Part shown: positions 7,634-14,374 of the stretch, piece after piece
How positions within the stretch are numbered: the first letter of the stretch is position 1
Layout of the letters: every line of letters begins with the position of its first letter
NCBI GenBank assembly: GCA_014879855.1
Contig: JACSRH010000216.1
Coordinates: 1 to 30,334 of the forward strand
Direction of reading: 5' to 3'
From: Caldilineaceae bacterium
Lineage (GTDB): Bacteria > Chloroflexota > Anaerolineae > Caldilineales > Caldilineaceae
DNA length: 30,334 nucleotides
Notes under the pieces: generated by a model
The model's database searches: none
Told to the model about the DNA's origin: nothing
Seen by the model: only the letters and a program-made list of their open reading frames with translations
Position numbers and translations under genes: made by a program

Positions 7634-9046
7634 ATGCGCATTGCCCTTGGCGGCATCGCCATCGAAAGTTGCACCTTTTCACCGTTGCCCAGCCGTCTGG
7701 ACGATTTCACCGTCCGCCGTGGCGCTGACTTTCTCGACCGCTATCCTTTCCTCGCTGACTTCGCGGGGCGCGCCGAGTTTGTGCCGCTGCTCTACGCCCG
7801 CGCACTTCCCGGCGGCTCCGTCGAACCGGACGCATACGCCGCATTGAAGGCCGAATACCTTGACCTGCTGCGCGCTAATGGGCCATGGGATGGCGTCTAT
7901 CTCGATTTTCATGGCGCCATGCATGTGCGCGGCATGGACGACGCCGAAGGCGACTGGGTCACTGCCGTGCGCGAGGTAGTCGGCCCTGCGTGCCTGCTCG
8001 CCGCCAGCTTCGATCTGCATGGCAATATCTCCGAGCGTGAGGCTGCTACGCTCGACATGCTGACTGCCTTCCGCACCGCGCCGCACGTGGACTATATGGA
8101 GACGCGTGCGAAGGCGCTGCGTATGTTGCTCGACTGTCTCGACCAGCAGCTTCGCCCCGCGCGCGTCTGGATTCCGATTCCTGTTGTGCTGCCCGGCGAA
8201 AAGACCAGCACCGAATGGGCGCCCGGCGACCGTCTCTATGCGGCGCTGACGGAAAGTGACGGCGCGCCGGGTTTGCTCGACATCTCATTGCTGGTCGGCT
8301 ATGTGTGGGCCGACGAACCGCGCACGAGCGCTACGGTAATTGCCACTGGCCTCGACCGCAACGTGCTGGCGCGTGAAGCGCAAAAGGTGGCGCAGCGCTA
8401 TTGGGATGCGCGCCACGAGTTCCAATTTGGCGTGCCCGCGGGCACGATCGATGAGTGCATCGCGTGGGGGTTGGACGCGCCGGAATCCTGTGTGTTTATC
8501 AGCGATTCGGGCGACAATCCCACGGCAGGGGGAGCGGGTGACACAACGGTGGCGCTGGCGGCCTTGATCAAGCACGGCGCGCCCGCGGTCGTCGCCAGCA
8601 TTGCAGACGCGCCGGCCATCCAGACAATGCTCGCCGCGGGCGTTGGCGCGTCCGTGGCAGTGGAACTGGGGGGCAAGCTCGATCCTATTACCTGCCAGCC
8701 CCTGGCCGTGCACGGCATCGTGCGTCATCTTGCTCGCAGCGAAAACACCGAGGCGGTCCTGCAGGTTGGCGACGTGCATGTCATTGTCACCGAACGGCGC
8801 CGCCCCTATCACTTTGTCGCTGACATGCAGCGGCTGGGGCTGGAGCCGCTGGCGCACAAGCTTGTCGTCATCAAGATCGGCTATCTGGAGCCGGACCTGA
8901 AGCGTCATGCCCCGCGCGCTTTGTTGGCGCTCACGCCTGGTGCGGTCGATCAGGCTATTGAACGGCTGCCTTTCCAGCGCGTGCGCCGCCCGCTTTTCCC
9001 ACTCGACCCAACAATGGCCTGGACGCCGATGGACGCGGCTCTATAA
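7634..9046 (+). CDS. M81 family (MlrC/microcystinase C-like) metallopeptidase
   Basis: Protein of 470 residues with the two-part M81 layout: N-terminal metallopeptidase domain (about 1-290) and MlrC C-terminal domain (about 300-465). Putative zinc ligands are Asp127 and His129 in SFDLHGN and His151 in TAPHVDY; their spacing equals that reported for MlrC (Asp167, His169, His191). Other family marks are GGIAIESCTFSP at the N-terminus and SGDNPTAGGAGDTT. MlrC cuts linear microcystin, but most family members have unknown amide or peptide substrates, so a general role in amide cleavage is the safe reading. The ATG at 7634 has AGGAG at 7621-7625; a frame from 7598 lacks one. It is co-directional with the deiodinase-like gene and probably in the same IclR-controlled unit. 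Confidence 0.93.
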   Translation: MRIALGGIAIESCTFSPLPSRLDDFTVRRGADFLDRYPFLADFAGRAEFVPLLYARALPGGSVEPDAYAALKAEYLDLLRANGPWDGVYLDFHGAMHVRGMDDAEGDWVTAVREVVGPACLLAASFDLHGNISEREAATLDMLTAFRTAPHVDYMETRAKALRMLLDCLDQQLRPARVWIPIPVVLPGEKTSTEWAPGDRLYAALTESDGAPGLLDISLLVGYVWADEPRTSATVIATGLDRNVLAREAQKVAQRYWDARHEFQFGVPAGTIDECIAWGLDAPESCVFISDSGDNPTAGGAGDTTVALAALIKHGAPAVVASIADAPAIQTMLAAGVGASVAVELGGKLDPITCQPLAVHGIVRHLARSENTEAVLQVGDVHVIVTERRRPYHFVADMQRLGLEPLAHKLVVIKIGYLEPDLKRHAPRALLALTPGAVDQAIERLPFQRVRRPLFPLDPTMAWTPMDAAL

Positions 9047-9083
9047 AACAACTGTGTGACGATTGAGGTCAGTTAAAATAGAG

Positions 9084-9121
9084 TGTGGATGAAACGGATT
9101 TGACGGATTCATGTGGATTTT
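9084..9121 (+). repeat. Half element of the CGGATT hairpin-repeat family
   Basis: 38 bases built on CGGATT-like units with changes (TGTGGAT, ACGGATT, ACGGATT, TGTGGATT). Aligned without gaps to 28031-28068, about 28 of 38 positions match. The inverted arm present at the 28-kb copy is missing here. The element ends exactly where AAAGGAG, the ribosome site of the next gene, begins. Confidence 0.65.
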
Positions 9122-9138
9122 AAAGGAGATGATGCGAG

Positions 9139-9636
9139 ATGAGCGCATTGGCCGATTACACTTCTGAAGAACAGCAGGTACTCCTGCGCAGCCTGCAGGC
9201 GGCAGCGGTGGTCGTCTCGGCCGCCAGCATGGGGCGCAAGACCGAGACGTTCAGCGAGGGATTTGCTGCGGCCAACGTGATCACGGCGCGCACCGAAGTC
9301 ACCGCCGGCAACGCCCTGATTACCTCCGTGCAGTTTGCGCTGGAGCAGCGCACCGAACATGGACAACCCTTTCCTGACTACGCAAAGGTCGCCTCGGCCC
9401 CGGGCGCGGCGGAAGACGCGCTGGCGATGCTGCGCGCAGTGATGGCCTTGCTCGCTGCAAAAGCGACGCCAGAAGAAGGGCTCGGCTACCGGCAGTGGCT
9501 GATGTCGATTGCTCGAGCCACAGCCGCGGCCGGCAAGGAGGGAGGCAACTTCCTGGGATGGGGCGCGGTGCAGATCAACGACGCCGAGCAAGCCGCGCTG
9601 CAACAGCTTGCCCAGGTGCTGGACGTGGCCGCATAA
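9139..9636 (+). CDS. Small helical protein of unknown function
   Basis: Protein of 165 residues, acidic and Ala-rich, apparently all helical, without signal peptide, membrane helix or Cys. AAAGGAG at 9122-9128 supports the start. The most distinctive segment is near the C-terminus, GNFLGWGAVQINDAEQAAL, preceded by a run RQWLMSIARATAAAGKEGG; a Gly-rich turn between helices in this position suggests a small helical-bundle domain. I do not recognise the family. It follows the M81 gene by 92 bases and could be part of that unit, but the gap holds a repeat fragment, so a separate promoter is possible. It ends about 100 bases from the convergent ADP-ribosylglycohydrolase gene. Confidence 0.8.
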   Translation: MSALADYTSEEQQVLLRSLQAAAVVVSAASMGRKTETFSEGFAAANVITARTEVTAGNALITSVQFALEQRTEHGQPFPDYAKVASAPGAAEDALAMLRAVMALLAAKATPEEGLGYRQWLMSIARATAAAGKEGGNFLGWGAVQINDAEQAALQQLAQVLDVAA

Positions 9637-9660
9637 GGGTTGTCAGTAAAGAAATTCTTC

Positions 9661-9730
9661 GACGCGGAGAGGCAAAGCGGCAGAGTCGCAGAGAAAAGTG
9701 GGGCGCTTTCTTTTTCTCTGCAACTCTGTG
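9661..9730. repeat. Hairpin repeat element, CGCAGAG family, between convergent genes
   Basis: Left arm 9681-9698 (CAGAGTCGCAGAGAAAAG) pairs with right arm 9710-9728, with one base change and one extra base, across an 11-base loop. The outer part carries more units of the same type (GACGCGGAGAGGCAAAGCGG). It sits between two gene ends and probably terminates transcription from both sides. Confidence 0.75.
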
Positions 9731-9737
9731 TTGAAAA

Positions 9738-11882
9738 TTATACTGGGGAAATCGCCACTGCATCGCACATGATGCGCCCTTCTTCGACGACCAACGCAAC
9801 GCCGCCATTGTCCAATGGCTGGTCCGCGTCTTCCACTGTGAACAGCGTTTTGCCATCAAGCATCGCTTCGATGTGATTGCCGCGCACTGCCAACGCAAAC
9901 GCATGGCTGGCGCCAAATGTCCATGGAAAGACGCACTCGGCCAGCACTGCTTCGCCGTCCAACGCCTTGATCAATTTTGCCGTGCCGTCGTTGCACAGCA
10001 GCAGCGCGTAATAGCGTTGCATCCCCTGCACGCGCACGGCCAGCCCCGCGGCCTTCGCCAGATGCAGCGTGATTGCAGCGCGCACTGTGTAATCCTTCCA
10101 CTCGCGCGTCCCTTGTGAAAGCAGGCCGCGGCCGTGATTCTGCACCAATCGATACGCCTCCGGCCACCAATCGTCGAATTGATCGACGCCATTAACCCAC
10201 GCGCGTCGCCACATAACGCCGTCGCCACGCGGGGCCGCCAGTACAGTGTCGGGCGCGCCGTCCCAGGTCAGATAATCCAAATAGATCGTTCCGTTGGCGT
10301 GGCTGGGGTGCGTAACCTCAAAGCCGACTGCGCTGATGGGCAAGCCGCCAGTCGTTGGAATGGTCCATGACAGTTCAACATAGTCGCCCGGCGCCAGCGT
10401 CTGCTGCGGTCCGCGTACGATGCCCAGGGAATCGTCGGCTTGATAGATGGTGACGTACAGACTTCCCTGCGCAGGGCCGAGATTATGCGCGTCCGCCGCG
10501 ACCGCGGCGCGCACCGTCTGCCCGCTGTAGAGCGTCGGCGACGCATAGAGTGCATAACCGCGCTTGATAAAGTAATCTGAAAGTGCGCGCGAGGGGATGA
10601 AGGTCGGCGTCGCCACGCGCGCCGAACGCGCCGGCGCCACGCGCGCCGAACGCGCCGGCGCCACCCCGCGATAGTGGATTGCCAGACTGCCGGCGCCGGC
10701 GCGGCTGTGGCCGGCAACCTGCTGGACTGTGGCCACTCCCTGCGCGTCAGGACTCGACTCCGGCATAAATCCCTGGACCGCGCCGGGTAGCTCGAAATGA
10801 AAGCGTGCACCGTTTTTGGGCGTCAGGGGCGGTTCGCCCGCCAAAGCTCGCCCGATGTTGATGATATGGCAACTCTCCGTCAGCGCGTCGGTGATGGCGC
10901 GTCCGCCATCCGCAGTGGCGAGATACAGGCGATCGGCCACCGGCCCGCGCCAGTCCGGCCCCGCGTCAATGCCGGCCAGCCCGTTCTTGATGCCCAGGAT
11001 GCAGCCCACATTGCCTGAGTTGCAGTCGGTGTCCCAGCCGCAGGTGTTGACGATCATGAGCGACTTCTGGAAGTCGTCGTTGCCGTGCAGCAGCGCGTGG
11101 ATGATCAGCGCGTGGTTGGGGATCATGTGACAGCCGCCGCCATATGTGTCGTAGCCATAGTTGGCTGCGATCAATGCGCGCGTCTTGCGCCAGTCCGGTT
11201 CGGCCGCGTGCCACTCGCGAATCTGCCCGATCATGCGGTAGATCAACGAGTTATTGGGAATCAGGGAGACGGCGGCGTCGAGCAGCTTGTTCAGGTCGCG
11301 TTCGACAAAGGCCTGCGCTTCAAGCGCGGCCACCACCTGTGCGCCATAGATTGCCTCGCCGTCATGGCTGACGGAAGCCGCGCGCCGCGCCAGGTCGGCG
11401 GCGAATTCCGGATCGCCGGGCGCCACCATGGCCCAGCCGTCGATGAAGATCTGCGCGCCGATCTGTTCGGCGACGACTTTGCTGTTCAGTGCGCTGGAGC
11501 CGCTCTGCGGCGCGGGAATGCCATCTTTCAGGCGCAAATAGGCGGTGTGTTCGGTCGAGACGCCCATGCCGCCCCACCACAGGATGGTGCGCTGCTCGAT
11601 AATGTAGTTGAGCCAGGTCTGCCCGATCTGCGCGGGCGTCAGATCGCGGCGATTGCCGTAGTCTGGCAAGGCGCGCAAAAAGGTGAACGTCCCCGAAATA
11701 TCATCGTCGGTGACGATCAGCGGGACATTGCACTTTTCGTGCATATAGCACCAGACCTCGCCGAGCTCCTGCATAATGCGCTCATAGGTCCAGCCTTCGA
11801 AGGGACGACCGAGATAGACGCCGATAAGCTTGCCGAGCACGCCGGCGTAGACGCGTGCCGCGTAGTCAGATGGCAACATCAT
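9738..11882 (-). CDS. ADP-ribosylglycohydrolase family protein with lectin-like C-terminal region
   Basis: Protein of 714 residues. Residues about 5-340 are an ADP-ribosylglycohydrolase (ADP-ribosyl-crotonaldehyde/DraG-type) domain, with metal-binding acids in VTDDDISG near residue 60 and the C-terminal motif CGWDTDCNSGNVG near residue 285. A Pro/Ala linker with a perfect duplication (APARSARV twice) follows, then about 280 residues rich in beta strands and Trp, resembling concanavalin/LamG-like sugar-binding domains (for example RVQGMQRYYALLLCNDG). The family hydrolyses ADP-ribose linkages, but long bacterial members of this layout lie with sugar and nucleoside genes, and the real substrate may be a glycoside; this is inference. 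No signal peptide is visible. The start is uncertain: GTG 11885, ATG 11882 or ATG 11879, none with a good ribosome site. A LacI-type stump lies directly upstream. Confidence 0.88.
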   Translation of the reverse strand: MMLPSDYAARVYAGVLGKLIGVYLGRPFEGWTYERIMQELGEVWCYMHEKCNVPLIVTDDDISGTFTFLRALPDYGNRRDLTPAQIGQTWLNYIIEQRTILWWGGMGVSTEHTAYLRLKDGIPAPQSGSSALNSKVVAEQIGAQIFIDGWAMVAPGDPEFAADLARRAASVSHDGEAIYGAQVVAALEAQAFVERDLNKLLDAAVSLIPNNSLIYRMIGQIREWHAAEPDWRKTRALIAANYGYDTYGGGCHMIPNHALIIHALLHGNDDFQKSLMIVNTCGWDTDCNSGNVGCILGIKNGLAGIDAGPDWRGPVADRLYLATADGGRAITDALTESCHIINIGRALAGEPPLTPKNGARFHFELPGAVQGFMPESSPDAQGVATVQQVAGHSRAGAGSLAIHYRGVAPARSARVAPARSARVATPTFIPSRALSDYFIKRGYALYASPTLYSGQTVRAAVAADAHNLGPAQGSLYVTIYQADDSLGIVRGPQQTLAPGDYVELSWTIPTTGGLPISAVGFEVTHPSHANGTIYLDYLTWDGAPDTVLAAPRGDGVMWRRAWVNGVDQFDDWWPEAYRLVQNHGRGLLSQGTREWKDYTVRAAITLHLAKAAGLAVRVQGMQRYYALLLCNDGTAKLIKALDGEAVLAECVFPWTFGASHAFALAVRGNHIEAMLDGKTLFTVEDADQPLDNGGVALVVEEGRIMCDAVAISPV
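10611..10658. repeat. Perfect 24-bp tandem duplication within the ADP-ribosylglycohydrolase gene
   Basis: Two identical 24-base units at 10611-10634 and 10635-10658. The length is a multiple of three, so the frame is kept; the protein gains one copy of APARSARV in the linker between catalytic and lectin-like regions. Copy number may vary between strains. Confidence 0.9.
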
Positions 11883-11891
11883 CACAAGTGC

Positions 11892-12014
11892 TCAGCCTTT
11901 CGCTGTTTTGGGCGACCCGACAACACGCCCAGCATCAACCCTCACCTGCGAGACGCCCGCCGCGCGTGCAATATCAGCCTGCGTGACGCGCCGGCATCGG
12001 CTTGCGTCATTCAT
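11892..12014 (-). pseudogene. Stump of a LacI-type DNA-binding regulator
   Basis: A 40-codon frame from ATG 12014 to TGA 11892 encodes, after nine residues, VTQADIARAAGVSQ, a close match to the start of the LacI-family helix-turn-helix (canonical form VTIxDVAxxAGVSxxTVSRVLNG). The following residues, VRVDAGRVVGSPKTAKG, resemble the rest of the LacI headpiece (VDRVLNGSPKVS...) with two extra residues and no continuation: the ligand-binding domain of about 280 residues is absent. The ADP-ribosylglycohydrolase start codon follows within 10 bases on the same strand. Most likely it is a regulator that lost its body by deletion. A functional mini-protein of one HTH is less likely, because the hinge and recognition residues are disturbed. 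The remainder of the 300-base gap holds only the epimerase promoter. Confidence 0.6.
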
Positions 12015-12167
12015 CGTTCGTCAGGACGCCTTTTAGGGTGCTGGATGCAGCAGAGTTTGGAAAATGAAGATCGATGGTATAAATTGTCGGCGCAACCCAT
12101 TGCGTTGTCAAGCATGAATTTTTTGCAGCGCTGGTTTGTGCGCAAAGTACGCGTCCATCCAATGTAA

Positions 12168-12176
12168 TGGTATAAT
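12168..12176 (+). promoter_or_regulatory. Extended -10 promoter of the epimerase gene
   Basis: TGGTATAAT is a perfect extended -10 (TGnTATAAT). It ends 10 bases before ATG 12187, so a transcript starting 6-7 bases downstream would have a leader of about four bases. No Shine-Dalgarno is present, which agrees with leaderless translation. The near-palindrome TTTGTGCGCAAA lies upstream at 12135-12146. Confidence 0.65.
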
Positions 12177-12186
12177 TGCTTGCGTG

Positions 12187-13185
12187 ATGAAATACCTTGA
12201 CAGTTACGCGGGCCGAACCATCTTGATTACAGGCGGTCTCGGTTTCATCGGCTCCACCCTGGCGCGCAGACTTGTAGAACTCGGTGCACACGTCACCGTG
12301 ATCGATTCGCTGATCCCTGACTATGGCGGCAATCTTTTCAATGTAGACGGTTACACCGATCGGCTGCGCATCAACATTGCCGACGTGCGCGACCCCTATT
12401 CGATGCGTGCGCTGGTCAAAGGGCAGGAAATCTTGTTCAACCTGGCTGGCCAGGTCAGCCATCTGGACTCGATGCACGATCCCTTCACCGATCTAGAGAT
12501 CAACACCCGCAGCCAGTTGTCGATCCTCGAAGCGTGCCGTCACGAAAATCCATCGATCAAAGTCGTCTATGCTGGGACGCGGCAGCAGTATGGCAAGCCG
12601 CGCTATCTGCCTCTGGATGAGGAGCATATTCAGGCGCCGACCGATGTCAACGGCGTCAATAAGTTGGCTGGCGAGTGGTATCACATCGTCTATCATAACG
12701 CGTATGGGTTGCGCACCACTTCGCTGCGTCTCACCAACACCTATGGCCCGCGCCAGCTCGTCAAGCATAACCGGCAGGGTTTCATCGGCTGGTTTATCCG
12801 ACTCGCCATCGAAGGCAAAACCATCCAATTGTATGGCGATGGTGGGCAGTTGCGCGACCTCACCTATGTCGACGATGTGGTGGATGCCTTTTTGCGCGCC
12901 GGCGCCAATGACAGCGCTAACGGTGCTGTGTTCAACCTCGGCGGCGTTGCACCGATCAGTCTGCTTGATCTGGCGCGCCAGATCGTCAAGATCGCCGGGC
13001 GGGGCGATGTCGAGTTGATTCCCTGGCCAGAGGCGCGGAAAAAGATCGATATTGGCGACGTCTATTCCAGTTATGCACGCATCCAGGATGCGCTGGGCTG
13101 GCAGCCGACGACGCCGCTGGCCGATGGGCTTCGCCAGATGATCGCCTACTATGCGCGTTTTCTTGACAACTATGTGACGCCTTAA
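12187..13185 (+). CDS. NAD-dependent epimerase/dehydratase (extended SDR) lacking the usual catalytic Tyr
   Basis: Protein of 332 residues, normal size for nucleotide-sugar epimerases. The Rossmann motif GGLGFIG (16-22) binds NAD. Middle segments such as RLTNTYGPRQ and LYGDGGQLRDLTYVDDVVDAF are typical of the UDP-glucose 4-epimerase/dehydratase group. At the catalytic YxxxK position the sequence is NGVNK (155-159): Lys159 is kept but Tyr is replaced by Asn. The rest is intact, and I recall a DVNGxNK form in related environmental proteins, so it looks like a subfamily trait rather than decay. The substrate is probably a nucleotide sugar. The ATG at 12187 is 10 bases after an extended -10 box; an upstream in-frame ATG at 12136 would precede the promoter. 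The DegT-type aminotransferase follows after 59 bases, suggesting a joint path to an amino sugar. Confidence 0.88.
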   Translation: MKYLDSYAGRTILITGGLGFIGSTLARRLVELGAHVTVIDSLIPDYGGNLFNVDGYTDRLRINIADVRDPYSMRALVKGQEILFNLAGQVSHLDSMHDPFTDLEINTRSQLSILEACRHENPSIKVVYAGTRQQYGKPRYLPLDEEHIQAPTDVNGVNKLAGEWYHIVYHNAYGLRTTSLRLTNTYGPRQLVKHNRQGFIGWFIRLAIEGKTIQLYGDGGQLRDLTYVDDVVDAFLRAGANDSANGAVFNLGGVAPISLLDLARQIVKIAGRGDVELIPWPEARKKIDIGDVYSSYARIQDALGWQPTTPLADGLRQMIAYYARFLDNYVTP

Positions 13186-13200
13186 CCAGCGGCGGACGGA

Positions 13201-13244
13201 TTACACAGACACCCCTTATACAGACGCCCCTTATACAGACGCCC
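13201..13244 (+). repeat. Three 15-bp tandem repeats directly before the DegT start codon
   Basis: TTACACAGACACCCC (13201-13215), TTATACAGACGCCCC (13216-13230) and TTATACAGACGCCC (13231-13244) are followed at once by ATG. No Shine-Dalgarno is present. Each unit contains TTATAC, close to a -10 box. Confidence 0.85.
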
Positions 13245-14342
13245 ATGAACATTCCATTCAATGAACTGCGCTCCGGCTACCTGGCTTATCAAACTGAAAT
13301 CGACGAAGCGGTGCATCGCGTGCTGGAAAGCGGCTGGTATATCCTGGGGCGCGAGACCATGACCTTCGAGGAGGAATTTGCCGCTTACTGTGGTGCGGCG
13401 GGCTGCGTCGGCGTCAACTCTGGCACCGATGCGCTCTATCTGGCGCTGCGCGCGTGCGGCGTCGGGCCTGGCGACGAGGTGATCACCGTGTCGCACACCG
13501 CGGTGGCCACGGTGGCCGCGATCCGCATGAGCGGCGCCACGCCCGTGCTGGTGGACATTGATCCGGACACTTACACCATGTCGCCCAACGCCCTGGCGGA
13601 TGCGATGTCGCCTGCCACGCGCGCCGTGATCCCTGTCCATCTTTACGGCCATGCCGCGGACATGGCTGCCATCTGTGAGATCGCTGCAACCTGTTTTGTG
13701 ATCGAGGATTGCGCACAGGCGCACGGCGCCCGTTACCAGGGCAGGCCGGTCGGCGGCTTTGGCAATCTTGCCTGCTACTCGTTTTATCCCACGAAGAATC
13801 TGGGCGCGCTTGGCGATGGTGGCGCCGTGACCGGCAACGATGCCGCGTTGCTGGGCAAGGTGCGCCTGTTGCGCGAGTATGGATGGACGCCACAGGAGCG
13901 TTACGTTTCTCATGTCGAGGGCGTCAACAGCCGGCTGGATGAGGTGCAGGCGGCGATCCTGCGTGTGCGGCTCCGCCATCTCGACGCCGACAATGAGGCG
14001 CGGCGCCAGTTGGCGTCGCTTTACAGCGCTCTCCTGCCTGACCTGCTCAAGAAACCGGTCGAGCGGGAGCATTGTCACCATGTCTATCATCTGTACGTCG
14101 TTCAATATCCCGAACGCGATCGTCTGCGCGCGCGACTGGCCGCGCAGGGGATCGGCGCTGGGATTCACTATCCGACGCCGGTGCATTTACAGCCTGCTTA
14201 CCAGGCGGGCCAGGTGCGCACAACCGCACTGCCTGTGACTGAACAGGCCGCGCGCGAGGTGCTTTCGCTGCCATTGCATCCCACGCTTGGCGAAGCACAA
14301 GCGCGCACCGTTGTCCAGGCTGTTGTCGCCGCCCTGCAGTAG
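13245..14342 (+). CDS. DegT/DnrJ/EryC1 family sugar aminotransferase
   Basis: PLP-dependent aminotransferase of 365 residues, typical for this family, which puts an amino group on 3- or 4-keto nucleotide sugars. GVNSGTDALYLALRA (56-70) is the cofactor phosphate region, Asp155 in VIEDCAQAHGARY contacts the pyridine nitrogen, and Lys184 in SFYPTKNLGALGDGG is the Schiff-base Lys. The C-terminal part (HHVYHLYVVQYPERD, GIGAGIHYPTPVHLQPAY) also fits. The likely partner is the epimerase just upstream, together supplying an amino sugar for surface glycans. Translation starts at the ATG right after three tandem repeats without a recognisable ribosome site. The DUF2079 gene follows after 32 bases. Confidence 0.95.
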   Translation: MNIPFNELRSGYLAYQTEIDEAVHRVLESGWYILGRETMTFEEEFAAYCGAAGCVGVNSGTDALYLALRACGVGPGDEVITVSHTAVATVAAIRMSGATPVLVDIDPDTYTMSPNALADAMSPATRAVIPVHLYGHAADMAAICEIAATCFVIEDCAQAHGARYQGRPVGGFGNLACYSFYPTKNLGALGDGGAVTGNDAALLGKVRLLREYGWTPQERYVSHVEGVNSRLDEVQAAILRVRLRHLDADNEARRQLASLYSALLPDLLKKPVEREHCHHVYHLYVVQYPERDRLRARLAAQGIGAGIHYPTPVHLQPAYQAGQVRTTALPVTEQAAREVLSLPLHPTLGEAQARTVVQAVVAALQ

Positions 14343-14374
14343 TCAAAACAGTAAAGACAAACATTACAGGTTAT

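Noticed and set aside
11085..12167. 360-codon plus-strand frame opposite the ADP-ribosylglycohydrolase gene
   Set aside because: Antisense shadow; the minus strand carries the intact metal-binding motifs.
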